25,173 bases of DNA, taken from positions 1-25,173 of the forward strand of contig CAYYRC010000032.1 of assembly GCA_964474045.1 (NCBI GenBank), read 5' to 3'. Made by a program: the position numbers and the translations under genes. This stretch comes from JACJWR01 sp964474045. GTDB taxonomy: Bacteria; Actinomycetota; Actinomycetes; S36-B12; UBA10799. Each line of letters opens with the position of its first letter. The first letter of the stretch is position 1. Shown here piece after piece: positions 1 to 7,366 of the stretch. A model generated the notes under the pieces. That model made no database searches and was not told where the DNA came from. It was given only the letters and a program-made list of their open reading frames with translations.

Positions 1-4
1 CAAC

Positions 5-838
5 GTGCCCGCGCCAGCAAATCCTGCATCCCCGCTCACGGCGCCCGCCATCATCGATGCGTTTACGTCTCATGGCCTTGAGCTACCCGCGCCAAAGGTT
101 TTCGACACGATTGCCTCGACCAACGATGAGGCAATCGTCCAGGCGTCGGCGGGGGCACCTGAATGGACGGTTGTGGTTGCTGATCGGCAGAGCGCGGGCC
201 GGGGCCGACTCAGTCGATCATGGGAAACCCCAGCTGGCCGAGGCCTTCTCTTCTCGGTGATTCTTCGTCCCAACCCTGCCTGGCCGACAGCATCCCTGGG
301 ATGGATCCCGTTGATTGCTGGCCTCGCCACGAGCCGGGCATGCGGTGCCCACGATGTTGCTTGCCGCCTCAAGTGGCCCAATGACGTGGTGATCGACGCA
401 GCTGCGTATGACGGGTCGCCTGGTCCACGCAAACTGGCGGGGATCCTCGCGGAGCGTCGTGGTGAGGCTGTGGTTGTGGGCATCGGGATCAACGTTTCCC
501 ACACACAAGCAGAACTCCCAATTCCTGCGGCAACATCACTTGCGCTCGAGGGTTCCGGTTGCGACCGCGCGCAGTTGTTGGCGCAGTGCCTGCAGGTGTG
601 GGGCGAGTTGTGGAATCGATTTCGACTTGGCGGCGGCGATGCGGACTCCAGTGGAATTCGAAGTGAGTACCTCGCCGAAAGCCTGACGATCGGCCGACGG
701 GTGCGAGTTGATCTCGGTGGAGGCGCGCCCCTCGTCGGTGAGGCCGTTGATATCGATCATGAAGGCCGGTTGATCGTCGATGGGCCATTCGGACTGCGAA
801 CGGTTTCGGCCGGGGATGTCACCCACCTACGCCATTGA
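5..838 (+). CDS. birA: Biotin--[acetyl-CoA-carboxylase] ligase
   Basis: Attaches biotin, via biotinyl-5'-AMP, to the carrier lysine of biotin-dependent carboxylases in the cytoplasm. The protein shows the BirA/LplA catalytic signature: GRGRLSRSW near residues 65-73 (adenylate-binding loop), KWPND at 123-127, KLAGILAE at 143-150 and GIGINV at 159-164, followed by a small C-terminal beta domain (about 225-277). There is no N-terminal helix-turn-helix, so this is the monofunctional type without repressor activity. The start used is GTG at 5; because it lies at the window edge, an earlier start outside the window cannot be excluded. A carboxylase subunit gene lies about 2 kb downstream, a pairing also seen in mycobacteria (birA beside accD5). 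The function is secure; only the N-terminus is uncertain. Confidence 0.93.
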   Translation: MPAPANPASPLTAPAIIDAFTSHGLELPAPKVFDTIASTNDEAIVQASAGAPEWTVVVADRQSAGRGRLSRSWETPAGRGLLFSVILRPNPAWPTASLGWIPLIAGLATSRACGAHDVACRLKWPNDVVIDAAAYDGSPGPRKLAGILAERRGEAVVVGIGINVSHTQAELPIPAATSLALEGSGCDRAQLLAQCLQVWGELWNRFRLGGGDADSSGIRSEYLAESLTIGRRVRVDLGGGAPLVGEAVDIDHEGRLIVDGPFGLRTVSAGDVTHLRH

Positions 839-845
839 ATTAGCG

Positions 846-875
846 ACGGAAGGTTCGCAACGGCGAACCTTCCGT
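846..875 (+). terminator. Perfect 13-bp hairpin after birA
   Basis: Positions 846-858 and 863-875 are perfect inverted repeats separated by the four-base loop AACG. The stem starts 8 nt after the birA stop codon. No T-run follows, which is common for actinobacterial intrinsic terminators. It most likely ends birA transcription, and being symmetric it could work in both directions. Confidence 0.65.
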
Positions 876-974
876 GCGGATCGGCAGGGCGAAACCGTGA
901 TCACTTTCTGTGAATAGCGGCCAATTCGGTTGTTCGTGACAAACCCATGCCCGCAGTTCTGCCACGATTAGCAG

Positions 975-1535
975 GTGAGGTCATCTCGAGCCAGCGCAGT
1001 TGCCAACGAGCAGCTCATCGCGGAGGTGCGCCGCCATGAGCTCGGCCTCGTGGGCATCGCAGTCCGGTTAGCCATATTTGTGGGCCTGGCTGGCGTCCTG
1101 TGGGCGGTGATCGAGGTCTGGCTGCCACCCAAGTCACTATGGGTGTCAGCGTCCAAGTGGACCGTTGGTGTTGTGGTGGGGCTCATCGTGATCTTCAGTG
1201 TGGGTCGGCGGTTCGCGGGCTGGGCAAATGCGCGCATGGAACTCACTGACCAACGAATTCGAATTAGATACCGCCTGCGAAAAGCTGGTTGGGACATCCC
1301 TTTACTGAGTATCGTCGAGGTCACATACGTTTCTGGACCGATTCAGCGTTTGTTTGGGGTGGGGGTCTTGCGGGTGCAAACCAGTTTCGCGCCGCTACCG
1401 GCGTTCATGCTCGACGTTGCGGACGTCAAGCAACTGCATCACGACATCTTGGTGCTGCGCAATCAGGCGTGGGATCGGCATGTTCGTAGCTACAACCAGG
1501 CCGGACCCTCCGGCCAGCTTCGCGCTGCCTCATGA
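975..1535 (+). CDS. PH-domain (bPH2-like) membrane protein
   Basis: A small membrane protein of 186 residues. Two hydrophobic segments (about 24-50 and 61-80) form a hairpin anchor. They are followed by a cytoplasmic domain (about 83-175) with the strand pattern of bacterial PH-like domains: ARMELTDQRIRIRYRL, then a W-D-I-P-L-x-x-I-x-x-V segment and the GPIQRLFGVGVLRVQT strand pair typical of the YdbS/bPH2 family. Its molecular role is unknown. A protein of this type also sits next to birA in mycobacteria (Rv3278c). The start is a GTG at 975 with only a weak purine stretch upstream, so a slightly different start is possible. Its stop overlaps the next gene's start by 4 nt (ATGA), which points to translational coupling with the cyclase. 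Confidence 0.8.
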   Translation: MRSSRASAVANEQLIAEVRRHELGLVGIAVRLAIFVGLAGVLWAVIEVWLPPKSLWVSASKWTVGVVVGLIVIFSVGRRFAGWANARMELTDQRIRIRYRLRKAGWDIPLLSIVEVTYVSGPIQRLFGVGVLRVQTSFAPLPAFMLDVADVKQLHHDILVLRNQAWDRHVRSYNQAGPSGQLRAAS

Positions 1536-2794
1536 CTGAGGGCTTAGACACGGCCCAAGCAACGCAGCAGCCTGCAGCCAAGGTTCCTGCGGAGAAGAAG
1601 TCTGCGGCGAAGAAGGCCCCTGCGAAGAAGGTAGCTGCCAAGAAGGCGGTTGCCAAGAAGGCCGCAGCCAAGAAGGCGGTTGCGAAGAAGGCGCCCGCCA
1701 AGAAAGCCGCTGCGAAGAAGGCCACAGCCAAGAAAGCCGTCGCAAAGAAGGCGGTTGCGAAGAGGAGGCTCCCCGCGGCGCAACACGTACCTGCAGAACG
1801 ACCTGCGGGATCATTGGATGACTTCGTCGAATTCGTCTTGGGTTCTGCACCAGAATTGACCAGCCGGCAGGTAGCTGAACTTGCAGGAGTGTCCGAGGAG
1901 GTCACGCGCGCGCTGTGGCGAGCCATGGGATTCGCGGATGTGGGCGGCGAAGCAGAGTTTGCGATGGCCGATGTCGACGCATTAAGGGCTCTGATGGCCC
2001 TCGTGGATGCGGGCTACGTCTCATACGAGGAATCGATCGAATTGGTCCGGGCGATAGGGCAGCACACCTCACGGCTAGCCGAGTGGCAGGGAAACATCAT
2101 CGCCCGCTCGTTGATTGAACGAGGTGTGATCGCGCAACATGGTGTCCTCGAGGCTGACGACATCGGCGCACTGCTGGCGGATTCGCGTGCGTACAAACCG
2201 GTGCTGGAGGAGTTGATGCTCTACTCCTGGCGCCGCCAAATGAGTCACAACGCAGCGAGAGCTGCAGCGATCGCAGAGGTTGGCCCAGAGGCGCGGACCG
2301 ACTCGATGACTGTCGGCTTTGCGGATCTTGCTGGATTCACGAGGCTCTCCCGTCAGATACCCGAAGAAGACCTCGCGGTTCTGGTGCAGTCATTCGAGAG
2401 TGTGAGCGCCGATGTCGTCGCTGCCGAGGGGGCGCGGCTGATCAAGACCTTGGGTGACGAAGTCCTTTTTGTTCATGAGTCACCACGAAAGATCGCTGCG
2501 ATCGCGGTTGAACTCCACGAAGCGCACCGCGGGAACCATGACGTGCCGAAGATGCGCATTGGGCTCGCGACAGGTCCGGTGCTGTTGCGAATGGGCGACG
2601 TTTTCGGCACCACAGTCAATCGGGCAAGCCGTTTGACTGCAATGGCGAAGCCAGGCTCAACGTATGTGGATTCGGCAACACTTGATGAACTCGAACATCT
2701 TGAGCAGTTTTCATTCAAGGGCGTTCGCCCTCGTCCGGCTCGCGGTTTCGGGTTGCTGCGGGCATGGTCAATGGCGGCCGCCAGCACGTCCTAA
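1532..2794 (+). CDS. Adenylate cyclase with Lys/Ala-repeat N-terminus
   Basis: Probable soluble class III adenylate cyclase converting ATP to cAMP. Residues 22-78 are a regular pentapeptide array (x-A-K-K-A type) with a basic pair every five residues, 12 times. Residues about 95-235 resemble the regulatory domain of mycobacterial-type cyclases, including a merR-like helix segment near 110-150. Residues about 258-420 are the cyclase homology domain. All six canonical catalytic positions are visible: metal-binding D265 (FADLAGFT) and D309 (TLGDEV), adenine-selecting K305 and D356, and transition-state N363 and R367 (VNRASRL). The enzyme should therefore be active and ATP-specific, acting as a homodimer. 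The ATG overlaps the preceding stop and has no Shine-Dalgarno sequence, consistent with coupling. The basic tail resembles those of HupB or histone-H1-like proteins and may bind DNA, RNA or a polyanionic surface; that is inference. Confidence 0.88.
   Translation: MTEGLDTAQATQQPAAKVPAEKKSAAKKAPAKKVAAKKAVAKKAAAKKAVAKKAPAKKAAAKKATAKKAVAKKAVAKRRLPAAQHVPAERPAGSLDDFVEFVLGSAPELTSRQVAELAGVSEEVTRALWRAMGFADVGGEAEFAMADVDALRALMALVDAGYVSYEESIELVRAIGQHTSRLAEWQGNIIARSLIERGVIAQHGVLEADDIGALLADSRAYKPVLEELMLYSWRRQMSHNAARAAAIAEVGPEARTDSMTVGFADLAGFTRLSRQIPEEDLAVLVQSFESVSADVVAAEGARLIKTLGDEVLFVHESPRKIAAIAVELHEAHRGNHDVPKMRIGLATGPVLLRMGDVFGTTVNRASRLTAMAKPGSTYVDSATLDELEHLEQFSFKGVRPRPARGFGLLRAWSMAAASTS
1589..1768 (+). 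repeat. 15-bp-period coding repeat (KKA pentapeptides)
   Basis: A degenerate tandem array with a 15-base period, built on gcn-aag-aag codon blocks, encodes about 12 pentapeptides of the form x-A-K-K-A inside the cyclase gene. Codon variation between units (gcg, gct, gcc, gca) shows that the protein repeat is conserved more tightly than the DNA. Such arrays are prone to copy-number change by slippage. Confidence 0.9.
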
Positions 2795-2810
2795 CGGCCC
2801 GCAGTGGCCG
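2795..2810 (+). terminator. Short GC hairpin after the cyclase gene
   Basis: CGGCC (2795-2799) and GGCCG (2806-2810) can pair around a six-base loop, starting immediately after the cyclase stop codon. A 10-bp palindrome, GGCCGCGGCC, overlaps it at 2806-2815. No T-run follows. This is a weak terminator candidate and accD may still be cotranscribed. Confidence 0.25.
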
Positions 2811-2885
2811 CGGCCGCACCACCAATGCGTAGGCTTCGCCGAGATTTGAATCCACCGCGAAGGCGCGTTCACAAGGGGTCCATTC

Positions 2886-4412
2886 ATGCCGAACCATCCT
2901 CCAGTCAGCGAACTACGCAAGCAGGTCACCGCCGGTGGCGCCGCTAGGTATCACGAGGCGAATGCTGCCCGAGGCAAATTGTTCGCTCGTGACCGAATCG
3001 CTGCCTTGGTCGATGCGGGGTCATTCGTTGAAGACGGCCAACTCGCGAACGTGATGGCCGGTGACCTGCCCAGCGACGGTGTCATCACCGGGACCGCCAT
3101 GATCGCGGGGCGTCCAATTGCGTTGATGGCGAACGATTCCACCGTGAAGGCCGGCTCTTGGGGAGCGCGGACTGTTGAGAAGATCATTCGGATCATCGAG
3201 CGCGCTTACGAGTTGTCGATCCCCATGGTGTGGCTCGTCGATTCCGCCGGTGCCCGAATCACGGATCAGGTCGACCTGTTCCCTGGCCGCAGGGGTGCGG
3301 GAAAGATCTTCTGGAACCAGGTGCGGGCGTCCGGATCGATTCCCCAGGTCTGCGCATTGTTCGGCCCGAGTGCTGCCGGTGGTGCTTACATTCCGGCGTT
3401 CTGCGACATCGTGGTCATGGTCGAAGGCAACGCCTCCATGTACCTCGGTTCTGACCGCATGGTCGAAATGGTGACGGGCGAGAAGACAACCCTCGAGGCG
3501 ATGGGTGGCGCCAAGGTCCACACCAGTGAGAGCGGAGTCGGGCACGTCCTAGTCAAGACTGAAGAAGCCGCCCTCGACACCGTGAAGCAGTACTTGTCCT
3601 ACCTGCCGCAGAACTGGCAGCAACTGCCGCCAGTTGCCGAGCCGAGTGCTCCGGAGGACATCGACCTGCGTGCGCTTGTCCCCGAAAGTGAGCGCCAGGC
3701 TTTCGATATGCGTCGCTATATCCGCGGGCTGGCAGATGAAGGCACATTCTTCGAGATCCACAAGGGATGGGCGCGCGAACTAGTTGTCGGTTTCGCCCGA
3801 CTCGACGGCAAGGTCGTTGGCCTTGTCGCGAACAATCCGATGTTCAAGGGCGGGGTGTTATTCGTCGATTCGGCCGACAAGGCAACCCGATTCATCCAGT
3901 TGTGCGATGCCTTCAACGTTCCGCTGATCTTCCTTTCTGACGTCCCTGGCTTCATGGTGGGCACTGCCGTTGAGAAGCAAGGCATCATTCGCCACGGCGC
4001 AAAGATGATTACCGCTGTCAGTGAGGCGACCGTCCCGAAGTTCTGTGTTGTGGTCAGAAAAGCATACGGAGCCGGGTTGTATGCGATGGCGGGCCCAGGA
4101 TTCGCGCCGGATGCAACCATCGCGCTGCCGACGGCCAAGATTGCGGTCATGGGTGCCGAAGCGGCAATCAATGCTGTGTACGCGAACAAGATCGCCGCAA
4201 TCGAAGATGAGGCCGAACGAGAGGCTTTCGTCGCAGCCAAGCGTGAGGAGTACGAAGAGGACATCGATGTCGTGCGGCTCGCCAGTGAGCTCGTGATTGA
4301 CGCGATCATCGAGCCGGAGGACTTGCGCAGCGAACTGATTCTGCGAATTGCCGCCGCCGCGACGAAGAACCGCGACTTCTCCCGCCGCCGTCATGGAGTC
4401 ACCCCGGTTTAG
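2886..4412 (+). CDS. Acyl-CoA carboxylase carboxyltransferase (beta) subunit
   Basis: Transfers CO2 from carboxybiotin to an acyl-CoA. Its 508 residues match the usual length of PccB/MccB/AccD proteins, with two crotonase-fold halves. Visible signatures are RGKLFARDRI (29-38), the first oxyanion-hole glycine pair in GPSAAGGAY (160-168), MYLGSDRMVEMVTGEK (185-200), the KGGVLFVDSADKATRFIQLC segment (321-340), and DVPGFMVG (352-359). At the position where propionyl-CoA carboxylases carry the substrate-setting Asp (YGGAYDVM), this protein reads YGAGLYAMAG (394-403), closer to methylcrotonyl- and geranyl-CoA carboxylases, so I do not assign propionyl-CoA as substrate. No alpha (biotin carboxylase) subunit lies in the window. 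The ATG at 2886 has a purine-rich AAGGGG about 9 nt upstream. The adjacent biotin ligase fits its biotin dependence. Confidence 0.87.
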   Translation: MPNHPPVSELRKQVTAGGAARYHEANAARGKLFARDRIAALVDAGSFVEDGQLANVMAGDLPSDGVITGTAMIAGRPIALMANDSTVKAGSWGARTVEKIIRIIERAYELSIPMVWLVDSAGARITDQVDLFPGRRGAGKIFWNQVRASGSIPQVCALFGPSAAGGAYIPAFCDIVVMVEGNASMYLGSDRMVEMVTGEKTTLEAMGGAKVHTSESGVGHVLVKTEEAALDTVKQYLSYLPQNWQQLPPVAEPSAPEDIDLRALVPESERQAFDMRRYIRGLADEGTFFEIHKGWARELVVGFARLDGKVVGLVANNPMFKGGVLFVDSADKATRFIQLCDAFNVPLIFLSDVPGFMVGTAVEKQGIIRHGAKMITAVSEATVPKFCVVVRKAYGAGLYAMAGPGFAPDATIALPTAKIAVMGAEAAINAVYANKIAAIEDEAEREAFVAAKREEYEEDIDVVRLASELVIDAIIEPEDLRSELILRIAAAATKNRDFSRRRHGVTPV

Positions 4413-4484
4413 CCGGTCCCCACGCAGGATTGGGGCGATCTGCAGCCTTCTAGCGACGGTAGACCGCCACAATGCTGGGTGGAA

Positions 4485-4499
4485 GCCCGCTGAACGGGC
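4485..4499 (-). terminator. Candidate terminator between convergent genes
   Basis: GCCCG (4485-4489) and CGGGC (4495-4499) form a 5-bp GC stem with a five-base loop, 7 nt beyond the stop of the minus-strand GtrA gene and between two convergent genes. The stem is short and lacks a T-run, so the call is tentative. Confidence 0.3.
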
Positions 4500-4506
4500 A
4501 GATAGA

Positions 4507-5037
4507 TCAGATCTCGGAGAGCTGGACGATCTCTTTGTCGCTGACTTCGGATTCTTCTGGGAAGACCCACTTGCGGTAGGACCAGAAGCGGAAGATTGTT
4601 CCCAGCGCCAAGCCAATGACGTTCGCGCTGATGTTGTCCGCGATGACGGAGTCAAAACCGAGTGCGTAGTGGGTGAACCACAAACAACCCAGCGCGATCC
4701 CCATGCCGATGATGTTCAGGACGAAGAACAGCACGTATTCGCGGCGGTATGAGGTTCGACCGCGGTCCCGGAATGTCCAGAAACGGTTGCCGAAGTATGC
4801 GAACGTCGTCGCCGCCGTCACCGAGATGACCTTCGCGGTCAGCGGCTTGGAGGCAAACATGCTGCTGTCGGCAAGAAGCAGGAGGTTGAACAGGCCCACG
4901 TCGATGACCAGTGCCATCAATCCAATAACGCCGAACTTCGCGGCCTCGGAGAGGATTTTTTCAAACTTCACGCGTAAAACAGCCACCGTGGTTGCGATCC
5001 GACCGCGGGGCTGTGGCTGAACAGAAGTTTGGGTCAT
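4507..5037 (-). CDS. GtrA family membrane protein
   Basis: A four-helix inner-membrane protein of 176 residues (segments about 34-56, 66-83, 101-121 and 131-152). It carries the duplicated aromatic/basic motif of the GtrA/DPMS-associated family: YFGNRFWTF at 81-89 and FRFWSYRKWVF at 149-159. GtrA proteins are thought to help translocate undecaprenyl-phosphate-linked sugars for glycosylation of surface polymers. No partner polyprenyl-phosphate glycosyltransferase is adjacent, so the substrate is unknown. A similar gene (Rv3277) occupies the equivalent place in mycobacteria. The ATG at 5037 lacks a Shine-Dalgarno sequence but has a -10-like box 6 nt upstream, suggesting a leaderless mRNA. It is transcribed divergently from the acyl-CoA dehydrogenase gene. 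Confidence 0.85.
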   Translation of the reverse strand: MTQTSVQPQPRGRIATTVAVLRVKFEKILSEAAKFGVIGLMALVIDVGLFNLLLLADSSMFASKPLTAKVISVTAATTFAYFGNRFWTFRDRGRTSYRREYVLFFVLNIIGMGIALGCLWFTHYALGFDSVIADNISANVIGLALGTIFRFWSYRKWVFPEESEVSDKEIVQLSEI

Positions 5038-5043
5038 GTTTTT

Positions 5044-5049
5044 AGGTTA
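5044..5049 (-). promoter_or_regulatory. Candidate -10 box for a leaderless gtrA-like mRNA
   Basis: On the minus strand the hexamer TAACCT ends 6 nt before the ATG at 5037. A transcript starting about 7 nt after a TAnnnT box would begin at or next to the start codon. The gene has no Shine-Dalgarno sequence. No good -35 hexamer is seen. Confidence 0.4.
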
Positions 5050-5196
5050 CCCACCTCGTGCGAGGATTAGCGTCATCGTCAGGTGAGTCTGATCACCATG
5101 TCCTTTACATCGGTGATTGGGTACTCACTCCTTGTGCCCAGCGTAAGCCGATTGGGTGAAGAATTTCGGCGGTTCCGCCGTAAGTGAGGGAGAAAC

Positions 5197-6354
5197 GTGG
5201 ACCTGAAGCTTTCAGCCGAGCATGAGGCGCTGCGAAAGACAGTTGAGCAGTTCGCCCGCGATGAAGTCGCCCCGGTCATTGGTGACTACTACGCGCGGGG
5301 AGAGTTCCCCATGCCAATCGTCGAATCGATGGCCGACCTCGGCTTGTTCGGACTTCCTTTCCCGGAGGAGTACGGCGGCATGGGCGGCGACTTCACGGCT
5401 CTGTGCGTCGCGCTTGAGGAACTTGCCCGCGTGGACTCATCCGTGGCGATCACTCTGGAAGCTGGGGTGTCGCTCGGTGCGATGCCCATCTTCCGATTCG
5501 GTAGCGAGGAACTCAAGCGTGAATGGCTCCCCAAGCTGACCTCGGGCAAAATGCTCGGCGCCTTTGGCTTGACTGAAGCGGGCGCGGGATCGGATGCCGG
5601 CAGTACCCGCACTAAGGCCCAGTTGGTCGACGGGGAATGGGTGATCAATGGGTCGAAATCCTTCATCACAAACTCAGGAACACCGATCACCGGCCTGGTC
5701 ACAGTCACCGCCGTGACTGGCGAAAATCCCGATGGCAGTAAGGAAATCTCCGCGATTCTGGTCCCGGCCGGAACGCCTGGCTTCACCGTCTCGAAGGAAT
5801 ACGACAAGGTCGGCTGGAACGCGTCAGACACCCATGAACTGTCGTTCGTCGACGTGCGGGTGCCGGAATCGAATCTGGTCGGGGAACGTGGACGTGGCTA
5901 TGCGCAGTTCCTGCGGATCCTGGACGAGGGTCGCATCGCGATTGCGGCACTGGCAACCGGTCTCGCGCAGGGCTGCGTCGACGAGTCAGTGAAGTACGCC
6001 AGCGAACGGGAAGCATTCGGTCGCCCGATCGGTGCGCACCAGGCTGTCTCTTTCATGATCGCTGACATGGAGATCCGCGCCTACACGTCCCGTCTGGCGT
6101 GGCGTGACGCTGCCGCCCGGATGGCCGCAGGTGAACCCTTCAAGCGCCAAGCTGCGATCGCGAAACTTCACTCATCCAATGCCGCAATGGACAATTCGCG
6201 AGCCGCGACGCAGGTACATGGTGGGTACGGCTTCACCATCGAATTCCCCGTTGGCCGGTTCTATCGCGACGCGAAAATCCTGGAAATTGGTGAAGGTACT
6301 TCCGAGGTTCAGCGGATGTTGATTTCCCGTGACCTCGGTTTGCCGCAAAGATAG
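5197..6354 (+). CDS. Acyl-CoA dehydrogenase
   Basis: FAD-dependent alpha,beta-dehydrogenation of an acyl-CoA thioester, passing electrons to electron-transfer flavoprotein. The 385-residue length is standard. The first family signature, LTEAGAGSDAGS, lies near 125-136 and the second near 345-373, with the catalytic base at the usual C-terminal site as E366 in GEGTSE. The start is GTG at 5197, chosen because GAGGGAGA sits about 4-11 nt upstream. A small CGGCGG/CCGCCG inverted repeat (5167-5180) lies just ahead of this site. The four genes from here to purE have tiny gaps or overlaps and look like one operon. Chain-length or branched-chain preference cannot be read from the sequence; an isobutyryl- or short-chain-type enzyme is possible. 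Confidence 0.9.
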   Translation: MDLKLSAEHEALRKTVEQFARDEVAPVIGDYYARGEFPMPIVESMADLGLFGLPFPEEYGGMGGDFTALCVALEELARVDSSVAITLEAGVSLGAMPIFRFGSEELKREWLPKLTSGKMLGAFGLTEAGAGSDAGSTRTKAQLVDGEWVINGSKSFITNSGTPITGLVTVTAVTGENPDGSKEISAILVPAGTPGFTVSKEYDKVGWNASDTHELSFVDVRVPESNLVGERGRGYAQFLRILDEGRIAIAALATGLAQGCVDESVKYASEREAFGRPIGAHQAVSFMIADMEIRAYTSRLAWRDAAARMAAGEPFKRQAAIAKLHSSNAAMDNSRAATQVHGGYGFTIEFPVGRFYRDAKILEIGEGTSEVQRMLISRDLGLPQR

Positions 6355-6358
6355 GCAC

Positions 6359-7366
6359 ATGTCGACGAGCTACGAAGTAACCCAGAGCCCGCATCCGGAT
6401 TTCCCGGACCTCACTGCGTACACGTTGAGTGCGCCGACCGGGATCGCCGTCACGTTTGTCCCGGCCGCCGGGATGGTCGGTTCGTCACTGACCCACAACG
6501 GGGTGGAACTGCTGGGAATGCGGGCTGGCCTGGGCGCTTATCGGGAGTCTGGCAAGACATTCGGGATCCCGTTACTTGCACCCTGGGCGAACCGCCTCGA
6601 ACACAAGCAGTTCGGTGACGTGACCTTGGTGACCGACGGAACTCCTGGCGTACACCTCGATGGAAATGGGCTCCCCATCCACGGGCTGCTCGCGGGTTGT
6701 CCGGATTGGAAGGTCACCCGCTCCGAAGCCGTTGAATATGGCGCTGGTGTGGCGAACGATCAGGTCGGCTCGTGGCTCGTCGCAGAACTCGACTTCAACA
6801 GTGGCCGACCTGAATTCCCGGCGTTCCCGTTCCCGCATGTGCTGACCGTTTCGGTCCACCTGCTCGATTCAACCGTGCGAATCTCAACCTCGGTGCGCCC
6901 AACATCTGATGCCGAGGTGCCGATTGCATTTGGCTGGCATCCCTACTTCGCCCCGCCCGGTGGCGATCGGCAGGACTGGACGGTCTGCAAGCCGTTCACG
7001 CATCACCTGGTTCTCGACGAACGGTGTGTGCCAACGGGTGAAGTTGACCGAGTGCCCGTCGAAGTCGACGTCCTCGGCGACCCCAGTCAGGGCGGGGTTG
7101 TGTTCGATGACCTCTTCGATGAGGTTCCTGTCGGCACGACTGCATGGATTGAGGGCGGCCAGCATCGCATCACTCTGTCCTATGACGAGGGGTATTCGTA
7201 CGCCGTCTTGTTCGCGCCACCGGACCAACCGCTCGTGGCGATTGAGCCGATGACGGCTCCGACCGACCCGCTGTCCGGGCACTTCCCGATCACGACCGCC
7301 AAACCGGGGGAGTCATACTCGGCAACCTATGGAATTCACATCACCGAATCAGGGGTCTCTGCGTGA
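6359..7366 (+). CDS. Aldose 1-epimerase-like protein (GalM family)
   Basis: Beta-sandwich sugar mutarotase family, likely interconverting alpha and beta anomers of an aldose or of a phosphorylated or linked sugar. The three active-site elements are present: H108 in LPIHGL, H194 in GWHPYF, and E296 in VAIEPMT (the general base). The 335-residue length fits the family. I start it at ATG 6359, 4 nt after the dehydrogenase stop; an in-frame GTG at 6329 would overlap that gene and add 10 unlike residues. Its stop overlaps the purK GTG by 4 nt. Why a mutarotase sits between an acyl-CoA dehydrogenase and purine genes is unclear. The true substrate may differ from galactose. Confidence 0.82.
   Translation: MSTSYEVTQSPHPDFPDLTAYTLSAPTGIAVTFVPAAGMVGSSLTHNGVELLGMRAGLGAYRESGKTFGIPLLAPWANRLEHKQFGDVTLVTDGTPGVHLDGNGLPIHGLLAGCPDWKVTRSEAVEYGAGVANDQVGSWLVAELDFNSGRPEFPAFPFPHVLTVSVHLLDSTVRISTSVRPTSDAEVPIAFGWHPYFAPPGGDRQDWTVCKPFTHHLVLDERCVPTGEVDRVPVEVDVLGDPSQGGVVFDDLFDEVPVGTTAWIEGGQHRITLSYDEGYSYAVLFAPPDQPLVAIEPMTAPTDPLSGHFPITTAKPGESYSATYGIHITESGVSA

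Noticed and set aside
1589..1768. Possible CRISPR or intergenic tandem repeat
   Set aside because: The period is 15 bases, there are no spacers, and the array is in frame within a coding gene.
1426..1926. Long minus-strand frame with an A-F-F/A-F-L repeat, antisense to the cyclase
   Set aside because: It is the mirror image of the lysine/alanine codon repeat in the real gene; its residues are a mechanical product of the 15-base period.
3716..4655. Large minus-strand frames antisense to accD
   Set aside because: They are low-complexity Ser/Ala/Arg-rich shadows of the strongly supported carboxylase gene, with no motifs.
5082..5097. GGTGA-N6-TCACC dyad before the first acyl-CoA dehydrogenase as a fatty-acid regulator site
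   Set aside because: The arms are only 5 bp, there is no second copy, and no regulator gene is nearby; not distinguishable from chance.
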